Origin: Prevotella sp. ne3005
Lineage (GTDB): Bacteria; Bacteroidota; Bacteroidia; Bacteroidales; Bacteroidaceae
DNA length: 64,000 nucleotides
Direction: 5' to 3'
NCBI RefSeq assembly: GCF_900110085.1
Contig: NZ_FOCK01000005.1
Location: 124,001-188,000, forward strand
Position 1 is the first letter of the stretch. Every line of letters starts with the position of its first letter. The notes below the pieces were generated by a model. That model did no database searches, was not told the DNA's origin, and saw only the letters and a program-made list of their open reading frames with translations. Shown here piece by piece: positions 31,449-39,422 of this stretch. A program made the translations under genes and the position numbers.

Positions 31449-32324
31449 TTATATTCTATCAAGCACTTTCTCGATCAGTGTGTCGATGGAGTTCTTATAC
31501 TCTGTGTTCATCTCGGTGGTGTAGCGGTTGGCAATCACCATACAACAGGTCATAGCGCGATGGCCTAACAGTGAGGCGAGACCAGCTACGGCCGACGACT
31601 CCATCTCGAAGTTACAGATCTTCATACCGTCGTATTCGAAAGCCTCAATCTTCTCGTTCTGCTTGGGGTCGGCGATGTCTGCACGAAGCACGCGCCCCTG
31701 AGGACCATAGAATCCGCCACACGAGATGGTGTAACCTCGCACCATATCGTCCTGAGCTATCTTGTTGATGAGCTCTTCATCTGCCAAAGCCACATAAGGT
31801 GCGCCCTTGATGGGATCCCACTGCATGTGCTCTGTAAAAGCCTTCTCCATATCGATATCGCACACCACATTACGACCAGCATAGTAGTTCAGCAGACCAT
31901 CGAAGCCGATACTCTTTACGCTGGCGATGAAGCTGCCCGTCGGGGTGAAAGGCTGCAGTCCGCCACAGGTTCCGATGCGTACCATCGTCAACGTGCGATG
32001 CTCGTCTTTCTCTTCACGCGTCGTATAGTCGATGTTGGCGAGGGTGTCGAGTTCGTTCACCACGATGTCGATATTATCGCATCCGATACCATGACTCTGA
32101 ACCGTGATGCGCTTGCCTTTATACATACCAGTGATGGTATGGAACTCACGACTGCTGACCTCACACTCTTTCGAGTCGAAGTGTGCGGCAACGGTGTCAA
32201 CGCGGGCTGGATCACCCACCAGGATTACCTTGTCGGCCAACTGCTCTGGCTTCAGATGAAGGTGGAAACAAGAACCGTCGGCATTGATGATCAGTTCTGA
32301 TGCAGGAAATGTTCTTTTGCTCAT
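31449..32324 (-). CDS. Nucleoside phosphorylase (Udp-like)
   Basis: 291 residues from the ATG at 32324 (MSKRTFPASEL); a longer frame begins at 32360 inside the upstream gene. VILVGDPARVDTVAAHFD, VQSHGIGCDNIDIVVNELDT, MVRIGTCGGLQPFTPTGSFI and NFEMESSAVAGLA are the PNP/UDP family I phosphorylase motifs. It cleaves a nucleoside with phosphate; uridine is the likeliest substrate but not certain. It ends directly against mnmE. Confidence 0.9.
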   Translation of the reverse strand: MSKRTFPASELIINADGSCFHLHLKPEQLADKVILVGDPARVDTVAAHFDSKECEVSSREFHTITGMYKGKRITVQSHGIGCDNIDIVVNELDTLANIDYTTREEKDEHRTLTMVRIGTCGGLQPFTPTGSFIASVKSIGFDGLLNYYAGRNVVCDIDMEKAFTEHMQWDPIKGAPYVALADEELINKIAQDDMVRGYTISCGGFYGPQGRVLRADIADPKQNEKIEAFEYDGMKICNFEMESSAVAGLASLLGHRAMTCCMVIANRYTTEMNTEYKNSIDTLIEKVLDRI

Positions 32325-32349
32325 AGACTTGTTGATTTTATGGGTTTGT

Positions 32350-33150
32350 TTATTCTTCAATGAGTTTGTTGTCGGCCTCGAGCGCTCCCCAGATGTTATA
32401 GCGCACCTCCGGGTTCATCTGCTCCAGGGCGTCGTAGAGTTGTTTGATGTCCGTGCGATGCGAGTTGGTCTCGTAGGGACAGAGTTTCTGCTGTTTCTGA
32501 TACCCTTGCATCTCGGCCCACGTCTTGATGTCGCTCTCAGGAATGAGGCAAAGCGGGCGGATGATGGTGAGCGGCATCTTGCGCATCTTCAGACGGGCGG
32601 GCATCGTGGCGAAGTGAGCCTGATAGGTGAGGTTCATCAGTGCCGTATGGATGAGGTCGTCCTGATGATGCCCGAGGGCAATCTTGTTACAGCCGAGTTC
32701 CTGTGCGAGGTTGAAGAGCTGTTTGCGCCGATTCCACGAACAGAGGAAACAGGGCTGCTTTTGTTTTCTTTTTATTGAAGATTGCTCAGCTGTACGCTCG
32801 TTGCTTTCAATTTTCAATTTTCCATTTTCAATAGTTTCAAACCTCGTCGTTCTGATGTGGAGGGGAACGCCTAGATCGTCGCAGAACTGCTGCAGATAAC
32901 TGGTGTCCGTCTCGTAATGGATATTCTCCATCCGCACATGGATCGCTTCGACGCTGAATCGCGGGTGCTGGATCTTGGCGCGCTTCGCCAGCAGTTCCGT
33001 CAGCAGTAGTGAGTCCTTGCCTCCAGAGAGTCCCACGAGTATCTTGTCATCATCTTCTATCAGATGATAAGTAGCCATCGCCTTGACGAACCGCTCTTTC
33101 AAACGCTTCTCCAGGCGACGGCTCTCCATATCCGATACTGAGGAAATCAT
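32350..33150 (-). CDS. TtcA-family ATP-pyrophosphatase with a repeat-encoded insertion
   Basis: 266 residues. PP-loop LSGGKDSLLL near 41-50, CFLCSWNRRKQLF with the CxxC pair, GHHQDDLIHTALMNL and a C-terminal CPYE Cys are features of the TtcA (tRNA 2-thiocytidine) group. Just before CFLC, about 25 residues (IENGKLKIESNERTAEQ then SSIKRKQKQ) do not look like the family. Their DNA is the TTGAAAA/TTGAAGA heptamer repeat found between genes elsewhere. Probably still functional, because the insertion lies in a loop. Confidence 0.85.
   Translation of the reverse strand: MISSVSDMESRRLEKRLKERFVKAMATYHLIEDDDKILVGLSGGKDSLLLTELLAKRAKIQHPRFSVEAIHVRMENIHYETDTSYLQQFCDDLGVPLHIRTTRFETIENGKLKIESNERTAEQSSIKRKQKQPCFLCSWNRRKQLFNLAQELGCNKIALGHHQDDLIHTALMNLTYQAHFATMPARLKMRKMPLTIIRPLCLIPESDIKTWAEMQGYQKQQKLCPYETNSHRTDIKQLYDALEQMNPEVRYNIWGALEADNKLIEE
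32808..32836 (-). repeat. Heptamer repeat (TTGAAAA type) inside the TtcA-family gene
   Basis: Plus strand TTTCAATTTTCAATTTTCCA then TTTTCAATAG: tandem seven-base units, read leftward as ATTGAAAA TGGAAAA TTGAAAA TTGAAAG. In frame it encodes IENGKLKIES. Confidence 0.7.
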
Positions 33151-33184
33151 AAAGCTTAAAGCTTAATGCTCAAAGCTCAAAGCC
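33147..33184. repeat. Heptamer repeat (RAGCTTW type)
   Basis: ATAAAGCTTAAAGCTTAATG then CTCAAAGCTCAAAG: seven-base units AAGCTTA, ATGCTCA, AAGCTCA. It lies between the TtcA-family gene and the reductase gene and covers the latter's stop codon. Confidence 0.7.
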
Positions 33185-35540
33185 CCCTCAGGTGCTTATC
33201 CATGTTCAATGCTGCACGACGACCATCGCCCATGGCGAGGATCACGGTAGCACCACCACGCACGATATCACCTCCGGCGAAGATCTCAGCGCGCGAAGAC
33301 TGCATGTCGTCGTTGACGGCAATCGTGTTCTTGCGTCCGAGCTCGAGACCCTGAATAGACTTCGGTACGAGCGGGTTGGGAGATACACCAACGGCTACGA
33401 TCACCTGATCCACATCGAGCGTCACTGTCTTACCCTCTACGGGCACAGGACTGCGACGACCTGATGCATCGGGCTCGCCCAGCTCCATCACCTGCAGCAC
33501 GGCCTGCTTTACGGCACCCTGCTCGTCGGCGATATACTCGATAGGATTATGAAGCGTCAGGAAGTTGATACCCTCCTCCTTAGCGTGCTTCACCTCCTCC
33601 AGACGGGCGGGCATCTCTACCTCAGAACGACGGTAGACGAGTGTTACCTCAGCACCCAGACGCTTAGCCGTACGGCAAGAGTCCATAGCGGTGTTACCAC
33701 CACCCACCACGAGCACGCTCTTGGCAGGATTCAGCGGGGTATCGGTCTTCGGGTTGGCAGCATCCATCAGGTTCACACGGGTCAGATACTCGTTACTTGA
33801 CATGATGTTGATTGAGTTCTCACCGGGGATATTCATGAAGTTAGGCAGACCAGCACCCGAGCCAACGAAGATACCCTTGAAGCCCTGAGCCTCCAGCTGC
33901 TCCACGCTGATGGTCTTACCCACAATCACGTCGGTCTGGAAATGAACACCCATCTTAGCAAGATTCTCAATCTCCACATCCACGATCTTATTCGGCAGAC
34001 GGAACTCGGGGATACCATACTTCAGCACACCACCGATCTCGTGCAGCGCCTCAAACACATACACATCGTAACCCTTCTTCACCATATCGCCAGCAAAGCT
34101 CAGACCAGCAGGACCAGAACCCACTACGGCGATCTTAATGCCGTTGGCTGGTGCAATCTCAGGCAGAGAGATATTGCCGCTCTCGCGCTCGAAGTCTGCT
34201 GCGAAACGCTCCAGATAACCGATGGCCACAGCGGGCTCGTTCATCTTCAGGTGGATACACTTGCTCTCGCACTGCTTCTCCTGCGGACATACACGACCGC
34301 AGACGGCGGGTAGGGCAGAGGTGTTCTTCAGCACCTTAGCCGCAGCCAGGAACTGACCGCGCTCGATATTCTTGATGAACGACGGGATATTGATGTTCAC
34401 TGGACAGCCCTCTACACAGCTGGGCTTGGCGCAGTCGAGACAACGCTTGGCCTCTGTCATAGCCATCTCCTTGGTCAGACCGATATTCACCTCCTCCGTA
34501 CGAGTAGTGGCACGATAGACGGGGTCGAGCTCGGGCATGATCACGCGCTCAATCTGCGTGCGCTCCTTCGGCTTCATGCTCTTTCTGAGCTCATCGCGCC
34601 AAGCAGCGTTTCTGTCCGTCAGCACCTCGATGGTATCGTTCGTAGGATCGCTGTCCATCACCACGTCAGTGGTCTTCGAACTTTCCATCTTCAATTTTCC
34701 ATCTTCAATCGAATCCAGATGCTCCTCGTAGTGGGCCAGCTCCTCCTGCTCCTCGCGCTTGAAGGTTCCCATACGCTTGAACATCTCGTCCCAATCCACG
34801 AGGGCGCCGTCAAACTCAGGACCATCGATGCAGACGAACTTCGTCTTACCGCCAATCGTCAGTCGGCAGGCACCACACATACCCGTACCATCCACCATGA
34901 TGGTGTTCAGGCTGACCTCGCAGGGGATGTTATGCTTCTGGGCGGTGAGGTTAGAGAACTTCATCATGATTGGAGGACCGATGGCAAACACCTTGTCGAC
35001 ATGCGGCTCCTGCTCAATGAACTTCTCGATACCAACGGTCACCACGCCTTTCTCGCCGTAGCTACCGTCATCGGTCATGATGATCACCTCGTCAGAACTC
35101 TCGCGCACCTTATCCTCCAGGATAATCAGATCCTTCGAACGACCAGCCATCACTGAGAGCACGCGGTTGCCGGCAGCCTTCAGAGCCTGGATAATCGGCA
35201 GCATCGGGGCTACACCGAGTCCACCACCGGCACAAACCACTGTGCCGTATTTCTCAATCTTCGTCGGATTACCCAGCGGACCAACCACGTCGGTCACATA
35301 GTCGCCTACGTTGAGGGCGCAGAGCTTCTTCGAAGAGAGTCCCACCATCTGGACCACCAGTGTGATGGTACCTTTCTCGATGTCGGCGGCGGCAATGGTC
35401 AGTGGCATGCGCTCACCTTTCTTTCCTACGCGCACAATGACGAAGTTACCGGCTTTGCGGCTCTTGGCAATCAGTGGCGCCTCAATCTCGAAAAGGAACA
35501 CCTTTTCCGAGAACTGCTCTTTTCTTACGATCTTGTTCAT
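33177..35540 (-). CDS. NfnAB-type fused ferredoxin-NADP reductase/glutamate synthase-like flavoprotein
   Basis: 787 residues. Residues of about 1-280 form an FNR-like FAD/NAD module: VVCAGGGLGVAPMLPI, then CGACRLTIGGKTKFVCIDGP for a 2Fe-2S cluster. Residues of about 320-785 are the GltD-like part: CLDCAKPSC with two 4Fe-4S motifs, VVGSGPAGLSFAGDM for FAD, VVGGGNTAMDSCRTAKRLGA for NADPH. Such fusions replace separate NfnA and NfnB or the glutamate synthase small subunit and may carry out NADPH-linked electron bifurcation. The inter-domain linker contains IEDGKLKMESS, encoded by a heptamer repeat. Confidence 0.92.
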   Translation of the reverse strand: MNKIVRKEQFSEKVFLFEIEAPLIAKSRKAGNFVIVRVGKKGERMPLTIAAADIEKGTITLVVQMVGLSSKKLCALNVGDYVTDVVGPLGNPTKIEKYGTVVCAGGGLGVAPMLPIIQALKAAGNRVLSVMAGRSKDLIILEDKVRESSDEVIIMTDDGSYGEKGVVTVGIEKFIEQEPHVDKVFAIGPPIMMKFSNLTAQKHNIPCEVSLNTIMVDGTGMCGACRLTIGGKTKFVCIDGPEFDGALVDWDEMFKRMGTFKREEQEELAHYEEHLDSIEDGKLKMESSKTTDVVMDSDPTNDTIEVLTDRNAAWRDELRKSMKPKERTQIERVIMPELDPVYRATTRTEEVNIGLTKEMAMTEAKRCLDCAKPSCVEGCPVNINIPSFIKNIERGQFLAAAKVLKNTSALPAVCGRVCPQEKQCESKCIHLKMNEPAVAIGYLERFAADFERESGNISLPEIAPANGIKIAVVGSGPAGLSFAGDMVKKGYDVYVFEALHEIGGVLKYGIPEFRLPNKIVDVEIENLAKMGVHFQTDVIVGKTISVEQLEAQGFKGIFVGSGAGLPNFMNIPGENSINIMSSNEYLTRVNLMDAANPKTDTPLNPAKSVLVVGGGNTAMDSCRTAKRLGAEVTLVYRRSEVEMPARLEEVKHAKEEGINFLTLHNPIEYIADEQGAVKQAVLQVMELGEPDASGRRSPVPVEGKTVTLDVDQVIVAVGVSPNPLVPKSIQGLELGRKNTIAVNDDMQSSRAEIFAGGDIVRGGATVILAMGDGRRAALNMDKHLRGL
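34683..34712 (-). repeat. Heptamer repeat (TTGAAGA type) in the linker of the reductase gene
   Basis: Plus strand TTCCATCTTCAATTTTCCAT then CTTCAATCGA. Read leftward ATTGAAGA TGGAAAA TTGAAGA TGGAAAG, in frame IEDGKLKMES. Confidence 0.7.
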
Positions 35541-35548
35541 TTTAATTA

Positions 35549-35966
35549 TTGAATATTGAAGATTGAATATTGAAAATTAATTCAACGATTCTTTCTTCGT
35601 TTTTATTATTTTCACTAATGTAGCGACAATCCGAGTGCAATCAGCATAGATAGAATTATATTCTGTTTCACTGATAAAACCAGATTCATATAAGAGTTCA
35701 AGCCAGTACTGAGTTTCATTTGCTTCTTTAAGAGCTATACTTAGCTTGTTTATAAAGTCCATTGCGCTTTGAGCATTGATACTCTCACGTGCGTTTGCTC
35801 CGATACTTGTACCGCTTCTTAACAATTGCTTCGACATTACATACTCTTGCTTTACATCCTTCAGATATGTGTAGAGTTTGATGATACGAAGTGCAAAAGC
35901 CTTGCTGATTACTTGTATCGTATTATCTTCACGCATGAATATTCAATTTTCAATCTTCAATTTTCA
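35549..35966. mobile_element. Repeat-flanked four-helix-bundle gene cassette
   Basis: Left flank (35549-35580, plus strand) TTGAATATTGAAGATTGAAT then ATTGAAAATT. Right flank (35939-35966) read on the minus strand TTGAAAATTGAAGATTGAAA then ATTGAATATT. The flanks are imperfect inverted repeats built of seven-base units and enclose only the IVS-type gene. Solo copies of the same repeat lie in two neighbouring enzymes and at 55674. Mobility as a unit is inference. Confidence 0.5.
35577..35936 (-). CDS. Four-helix-bundle protein (23S rRNA intervening-sequence / S23 type)
   Basis: 119 residues, all helical. SKQLLRSGTSIGANARESIN, DFINKLSIALKEANETQYWL and ELLYESGFI form the S23/IVS signature. Such proteins are encoded in 23S rRNA intervening sequences and, as stand-alone genes, widely in Bacteroidota; they resemble the Avd protein of diversity-generating retroelements. 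Function unknown. Its stop and its upstream border both touch heptamer repeats, and it sits between two unrelated core genes. Confidence 0.88.
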   Translation of the reverse strand: MREDNTIQVISKAFALRIIKLYTYLKDVKQEYVMSKQLLRSGTSIGANARESINAQSAMDFINKLSIALKEANETQYWLELLYESGFISETEYNSIYADCTRIVATLVKIIKTKKESLN

Positions 35967-37283
35967 ATCAATCACGTCGCAGCCCATGTAGGGTACGAGG
36001 GCGGCGGGCACCTTGATGCCGTTCTCCGTCTGATTGTTCTCCAGCAACGCGGCCACGATGCGCGGCAGAGCCAGAGCCGAACCGTTCAGCGTGTGACAGA
36101 GCTCGGGCTTCTTGCTTCCCTCAGGACGGAAACGGCACTTCAGACGGTTGGCCTGATACGTGTCGAAATTCGAAACCGACGAAACCTCCAGCCAACGACC
36201 CTGTGCCTCTGAGTACACCTCGAAGTCATAGCAGATGGCAGAAGTGAAACTCTGGTCACCACCGCACAACAAGAGAATACGATACGGCAGTTCGAGCTTC
36301 TTCAACAGTCCCTCCACGTGCGCCAGCATCTCCTTATGGCTCTCCTTCGAATGCTCGGGCTTGTCGATGCGCACAATCTCAATCTTCGAGAACTCGTGCA
36401 GACGGTTCAGTCCGCGCACATCCTTACCATACGAGCCTGCCTCACGACGGAAACACTGTGTGTAAGCACAATTCTTGATGGGCAGATCCTTCTCGTCGAG
36501 GATCACGTCACGATAGATATTCGTCACAGGCACCTCGGCCGTAGGAATCAGGTAGAAATCGTCCACCTCGCAGTGGTACATCTGACCCTCCTTATCGGGC
36601 AGCTGACCCGTACCGTAACCTGAAGCCTGGTTCACCACCGTAGGCGGCATGATCTCCGTATAGCCAGCCTTGCGGGCCTCGTCGAGGAAGAAATTGATCA
36701 GCGCACGCTGCAGACGGGCACCCTTGCCGATATACACTGGGAATCCTGCACCTGTGATCTTCACGCCGAGGTCGAAGTCAATCAGGTTATACTTCTTGGC
36801 GAGCTCCCAGTGGGGCAGGGGATTGGCGATACCCAGCGAGGGGTTCACATCCCAGTTGCCTACGGTATCAGCGTCCGTACACTCCTTCAGGTTCGACTTC
36901 ACCACATGGTTATCCTCAGCGGCCTTGCCCTCAGGCACCTCGTCGTAGGGGATATTAGGAATCTGACAGAGCAGGGTGGTCATCTCCTCCTGAGCCTGAG
37001 CCATCGTCTCGTCGAGCTGCTTCGACTTCTCCTTGAGTGCAGCCACCTGAGCCTTCACCTGCTCGGCCTCGTCTTTCTTGCCTTCCTTCATCAGTCGGCC
37101 AATCTGTCCCGACAACTGCTTCTGCTCGTTCAGGCTCTTGTCTAACTCCTGCTGGGCCTCACGGCGCTTCTTGTCTACTGCGAGCACACCATCGATAGCC
37201 TCCTTGGCGTTGGGGAAATGTTTCTTCTCCAGACCACGGATCACGCGCTCGGTTTCCTCATTAATAAGTTTGAGTGTTAACAT
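35964..37283 (-). CDS. serS: Seryl-tRNA synthetase
   Basis: 439 residues. The N-terminal coiled-coil tRNA-binding arm spans about 30-105. The class II catalytic core has motif 2 TQCFRREAGSYGKDVRGLNR and motif 3 LNGSALALPRIVAALLENNQ. Attaches Ser to tRNA-Ser. The -7 box TAACTTTG lies at 37325-37332. Its stop codon falls at the edge of the heptamer repeat flanking the IVS-type gene. Confidence 0.97.
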   Translation of the reverse strand: MLTLKLINEETERVIRGLEKKHFPNAKEAIDGVLAVDKKRREAQQELDKSLNEQKQLSGQIGRLMKEGKKDEAEQVKAQVAALKEKSKQLDETMAQAQEEMTTLLCQIPNIPYDEVPEGKAAEDNHVVKSNLKECTDADTVGNWDVNPSLGIANPLPHWELAKKYNLIDFDLGVKITGAGFPVYIGKGARLQRALINFFLDEARKAGYTEIMPPTVVNQASGYGTGQLPDKEGQMYHCEVDDFYLIPTAEVPVTNIYRDVILDEKDLPIKNCAYTQCFRREAGSYGKDVRGLNRLHEFSKIEIVRIDKPEHSKESHKEMLAHVEGLLKKLELPYRILLLCGGDQSFTSAICYDFEVYSEAQGRWLEVSSVSNFDTYQANRLKCRFRPEGSKKPELCHTLNGSALALPRIVAALLENNQTENGIKVPAALVPYMGCDVID

Positions 37284-37324
37284 GTTAAATACGTATTTAT
37301 TTGTTTAATTCGCTTTCTAGCGTG

Positions 37325-37332
37325 CAAAGTTA
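37325..37332 (-). promoter_or_regulatory. -7 box of serS
   Basis: TAACTTTG on the minus strand; leader about 35-40 nt. Confidence 0.65.
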
Positions 37333-37378
37333 CGAATAAATGAGAGAAAAACCAAATGAATAAGGATTTTTTCTTTAA

Positions 37379-37495
37379 GATTTAAGCATTAAGCATTAAG
37401 CTTTATGATTACAATGTTTTTTTTCTTTAAGCTTTAATGCTTAAAGCTCAAAGCTTAAAGCTCAAAGCTCAAAGCTTAAAGCTCAAAGCTCAAAA
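37379..37495. repeat. Heptamer repeat arrays (RAGCTTW type)
   Basis: Two blocks. 37379-37412 has AAGCATT units ending in CTTTATGATTAC. 37427-37495 has about nine units of AAGCTTA/AAGCTCA. The CTTTATGATTAC end also closes the arrays at 38321 and 63265. Confidence 0.75.
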
Positions 37496-37496
37496 A

Positions 37497-37532
37497 GAAA
37501 TCCCGCTACTCCTTGCGGAGTGCGGGACCCTG
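37497..37532 (-). terminator. Terminator of rplU-rpmA
   Basis: Read leftward CCCGCACTCC-GCAA-GGAGTAGCGGG then ATTTCTTTTT; strong stem with a single mismatch. Confidence 0.8.
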
Positions 37533-37577
37533 TTGTTTGTTTGGAATAAGTTTCTTTTTAATGTTTGGTGATCATCA

Positions 37578-37606
37578 TGCTCAAAGCTTAAAGCTCAAAG
37601 CTCAAT
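37578..37606. repeat. Heptamer repeat (RAGCTTW type) after rpmA
   Basis: ATGCTCAAAGCTTAAAGCTC then AAAGCTCAA. Confidence 0.65.
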
Positions 37607-37610
37607 GACC

Positions 37611-37874
37611 TTAGGCTTCAGCGTTGGGGATTACTGAAACGACGCTCTTATCGCGCTTGCCCTTGTGGAAGTTGACAGTACCGTCAACGAGCGCATACAG
37701 CGTGTCGTCCTTACCGATTGCTACGTTGTTGCCAGGGTTGTGCTTCGTGCCGCGCTGACGAACGATAATGTTACCAGCCACGCACTGCTGACCACCGAAG
37801 ATCTTGATGCCAAGTCGCTGAGCTGCTGACTCACGGCCGTTCTTAGAACTACCTACACCTTTTTTATGTGCCAT
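37611..37874 (-). CDS. rpmA: 50S ribosomal protein L27
   Basis: 87 residues. [20 protein letters not shown] then LGIKIFGGQ and ILVRQRG-like [16 protein letters not shown]. It lacks the N-terminal cleaved extension known in Firmicutes. Binds near the peptidyl-transferase centre. Twenty bases downstream of rplU, the usual pairing. Confidence 0.97.
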   Translation of the reverse strand: MAHKKGVGSSKNGRESAAQRLGIKIFGGQQCVAGNIIVRQRGTKHNPGNNVAIGKDDTLYALVDGTVNFHKGKRDKSVVSVIPNAEA

Positions 37875-37894
37875 AATGTTGTTCCTCCTACGTT

Positions 37895-38212
37895 TTAAGC
37901 GATTACTGACTTGATTTCTACTTCAGTGAACTGCTCACGATGACCGTTACGCTTACGAGAGTCCTTGCGACGCTTCATCTTGAAGACGATGACCTTGTCA
38001 CCCTTCACCAGCGGGTTCACTACTTCACACACTACCTTTGCTCCCTCTACGGTCGGAGCACCTACCTTCACTGCACCGTCAGCATCTACGAGCAGCACCT
38101 TGTCAAATTCAACAGTCTTACCAGCCTCGGCATCCTTGATGTGGTGCACGAAGAGCTTCTTGCCCTGCTCGGCCTTGAACTGCTGACCCTGAATTTCTAC
38201 AATTGCGTACAT
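37895..38212 (-). CDS. rplU: 50S ribosomal protein L21
   Basis: 105 residues. [20 protein letters not shown] and [20 protein letters not shown] match L21. The central [17 protein letters not shown] is typical. First gene of rplU-rpmA, with a -7 box at 38302-38309 and a leader of about 85 nt that may hold autoregulatory structure. Confidence 0.97.
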   Translation of the reverse strand: MYAIVEIQGQQFKAEQGKKLFVHHIKDAEAGKTVEFDKVLLVDADGAVKVGAPTVEGAKVVCEVVNPLVKGDKVIVFKMKRRKDSRKRNGHREQFTEVEIKSVIA

Positions 38213-38301
38213 TATTTATTATTGTAATTATAGGGTTTTTTCCGCGAGGCGGCATACGTTCGTACACACTTCACTCTGCCCCAACGGACTCTAACGGGGT
38301 G

Positions 38302-38309
38302 CAAAGGTA
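38302..38309 (-). promoter_or_regulatory. -7 box of rplU-rpmA
   Basis: TACCTTTG on the minus strand in GTACCTTTGCACCCC. Confidence 0.7.
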
Positions 38310-38320
38310 CAACTTTTAGT

Positions 38321-38357
38321 TGAGCTTTAAGCATTAAGCATTAATCTTTATGATTAC
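38321..38357. repeat. Heptamer repeat (RAGCTTW type)
   Basis: TTGAGCTTTAAGCATTAAGC then ATTAATCTTTATGATTAC. Confidence 0.65.
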
Positions 38358-38359
38358 TT

Positions 38360-38428
38360 TTAGGAAAGTTTAACACTTGGGGTAAAGACAAAAAATAAAG
38401 CGATGACTTTCGCAAGCGATCGCTCCAT
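38360..38428 (-). CDS. Candidate 22-residue hydrophobic peptide
   Basis: MERSLAKVIALFFVFTPSVK then LS. A positively charged start and a hydrophobic core suggest a membrane or signal-like peptide. A -7 box (TACCTTTG) lies at 38486-38493, about 60 bp upstream. A hairpin (GCGAT/ATCGC) followed by TTTATTTTTT falls within the frame, so the transcript may instead be a short RNA ending there. Confidence 0.35.
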   Translation of the reverse strand: MERSLAKVIALFFVFTPSVKLS

Positions 38429-38485
38429 ATCTTCAATAGGTATTAGTTTTCTAAGGTAAAAAGATTGTTTTCAGGATAACGAGTG

Positions 38486-38493
38486 CAAAGGTA
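38486..38493 (-). promoter_or_regulatory. Leftward -7 box with no conventional gene
   Basis: TACCTTTG on the minus strand in TTTACCTTTGCACTC. Confidence 0.55.
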
Positions 38494-38787
38494 AACATTT
38501 TTTTGGAACCTAACAAACATTTTGCCCGATTTTTTTGACGAATAGCCATTGTGTTCCCACACAAGGATGAAAATTATAAAACGTTAACATAAAATTGTGC
38601 GCAATCGATTGAAATTCCCCCATTATCGAGCACATTTAACAGATCGTCTAAAAGAGAGATCATCGCCGCCTCCGCACCTTCCTCCGCCAAGTCGGCGACA
38701 AAGAGCGCGAATAACCACTTTTTTGTCCTAAAGTGAATAAAAAAGAAGATTTCCGCCAAAATCTTTGGAAGATATTAAAATAAATCG

Positions 38788-38795
38788 TATCTTTG
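38788..38795 (+). promoter_or_regulatory. -7 box of the candidate small RNA
   Basis: TATCTTTG in CGTATCTTTGCACCC. Confidence 0.65.
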
Positions 38796-38800
38796 CACCC

Positions 38801-38936
38801 AGAAAGTAAGTCGTGATAGGATGATGCATATGAGTAGTGCGAAGTCCCCGCCCGCATAGCATCACGCTTTTAGCGTAAACCTCCTTCACGCATTGAGGGG
38901 CAAAAATAAAGGCATCCATGTGGGTGCCTTTTTTAT
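38801..38936 (+). ncRNA. Candidate small RNA, about 135 nt
   Basis: Bounded by a good -7 box and a terminator (GGCATCC-ATGT-GGGTGCC then TTTTTT). The longest frame is 12 codons. Internal pairing is possible (GTGAT with ATCAC, GCGT with ACGC). I could not assign it to 6S, SRP, tmRNA or RNase P RNA. A leftward TATCTTTG at 38962-38969 could transcribe the opposite strand, where a 78-codon frame exists. Confidence 0.45.
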
Positions 38937-38977
38937 ATATTCCTGAGTGACTGAGGATTGACAAAGATAAAATGAAA

Positions 38978-39016
38978 GGCCTCGCTAATGGATGATATTA
39001 GCGAGGTCTTTTTGTC
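38978..39016. terminator. Bidirectional terminator after higA
   Basis: CCTCGCTAAT-GGATGAT-ATTAGCGAGG then TCTTTTTG: a 10-bp perfect stem. It ends the leftward higBA unit and anything read rightward. Confidence 0.75.
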
Positions 39017-39041
39017 TTATAAGGATTCGTAGTCTTTGGGC

Positions 39042-39404
39042 TTAGCAGCCTAGCATCGCGGCTGGGGTTATACCAAGCGTTGCGCATAGCATACGGGCGA
39101 TTTTAAGCGTAGGCTCTGCACGTCCGGAGATGTAATCACTAATTCGCGACTGACTTACTCCAATCTCTTCTGCCAGTTGCTTCTGGCTCATGTTCTTTTC
39201 ATCAAGCGACAATTGAATGAGTTGAGCAACAGTTGGCTTGGCGATAGGGTAGTGCTCTTTTTCATACTCTATCACCACGTCCGACATCATTGTCAGCTCG
39301 ATGGCATTGCGATCGTTTGCAGGTGTGTTGTCATCTACCAATGGCAGCAGTTCTTCAATTCGTGCCAATGCAAACTCGTATTTCTCCTTTGTAATCTTAC
39401 TCAT
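39042..39404 (-). CDS. higA: HigA-type antitoxin (XRE HTH)
   Basis: 120 residues. The C-terminal HTH_3 is VAQLIQLSLDEKNMSQKQLA then EEIGVSQSRISDYISGRAEP. The N-terminal acidic helical part probably wraps the toxin. It neutralises the partner and represses the operon. It follows the toxin gene, the usual HigBA order. Confidence 0.88.
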   Translation of the reverse strand: MSKITKEKYEFALARIEELLPLVDDNTPANDRNAIELTMMSDVVIEYEKEHYPIAKPTVAQLIQLSLDEKNMSQKQLAEEIGVSQSRISDYISGRAEPTLKIARMLCATLGITPAAMLGC

Positions 39405-39422
39405 AATCTTTCCTCCTTAATT

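Larger units (their letters stand above)
38213..39041. other. 829-bp region without a conventional gene
   Basis: Contains the rplU promoter, a heptamer array, a leftward promoter with a 22-codon frame, and a rightward promoter-terminator pair without a gene. A strong hairpin at 38978 follows. 38500-38780 shows nothing recognisable. Confidence 0.5.

Noticed and set aside
38574-38964. Leftward frames of 61, 65 and 78 codons around the small RNA candidate
   Set aside because: They overlap each other in different frames and lie opposite a better promoter-terminator unit. Kept only as an alternative for the opposite strand.
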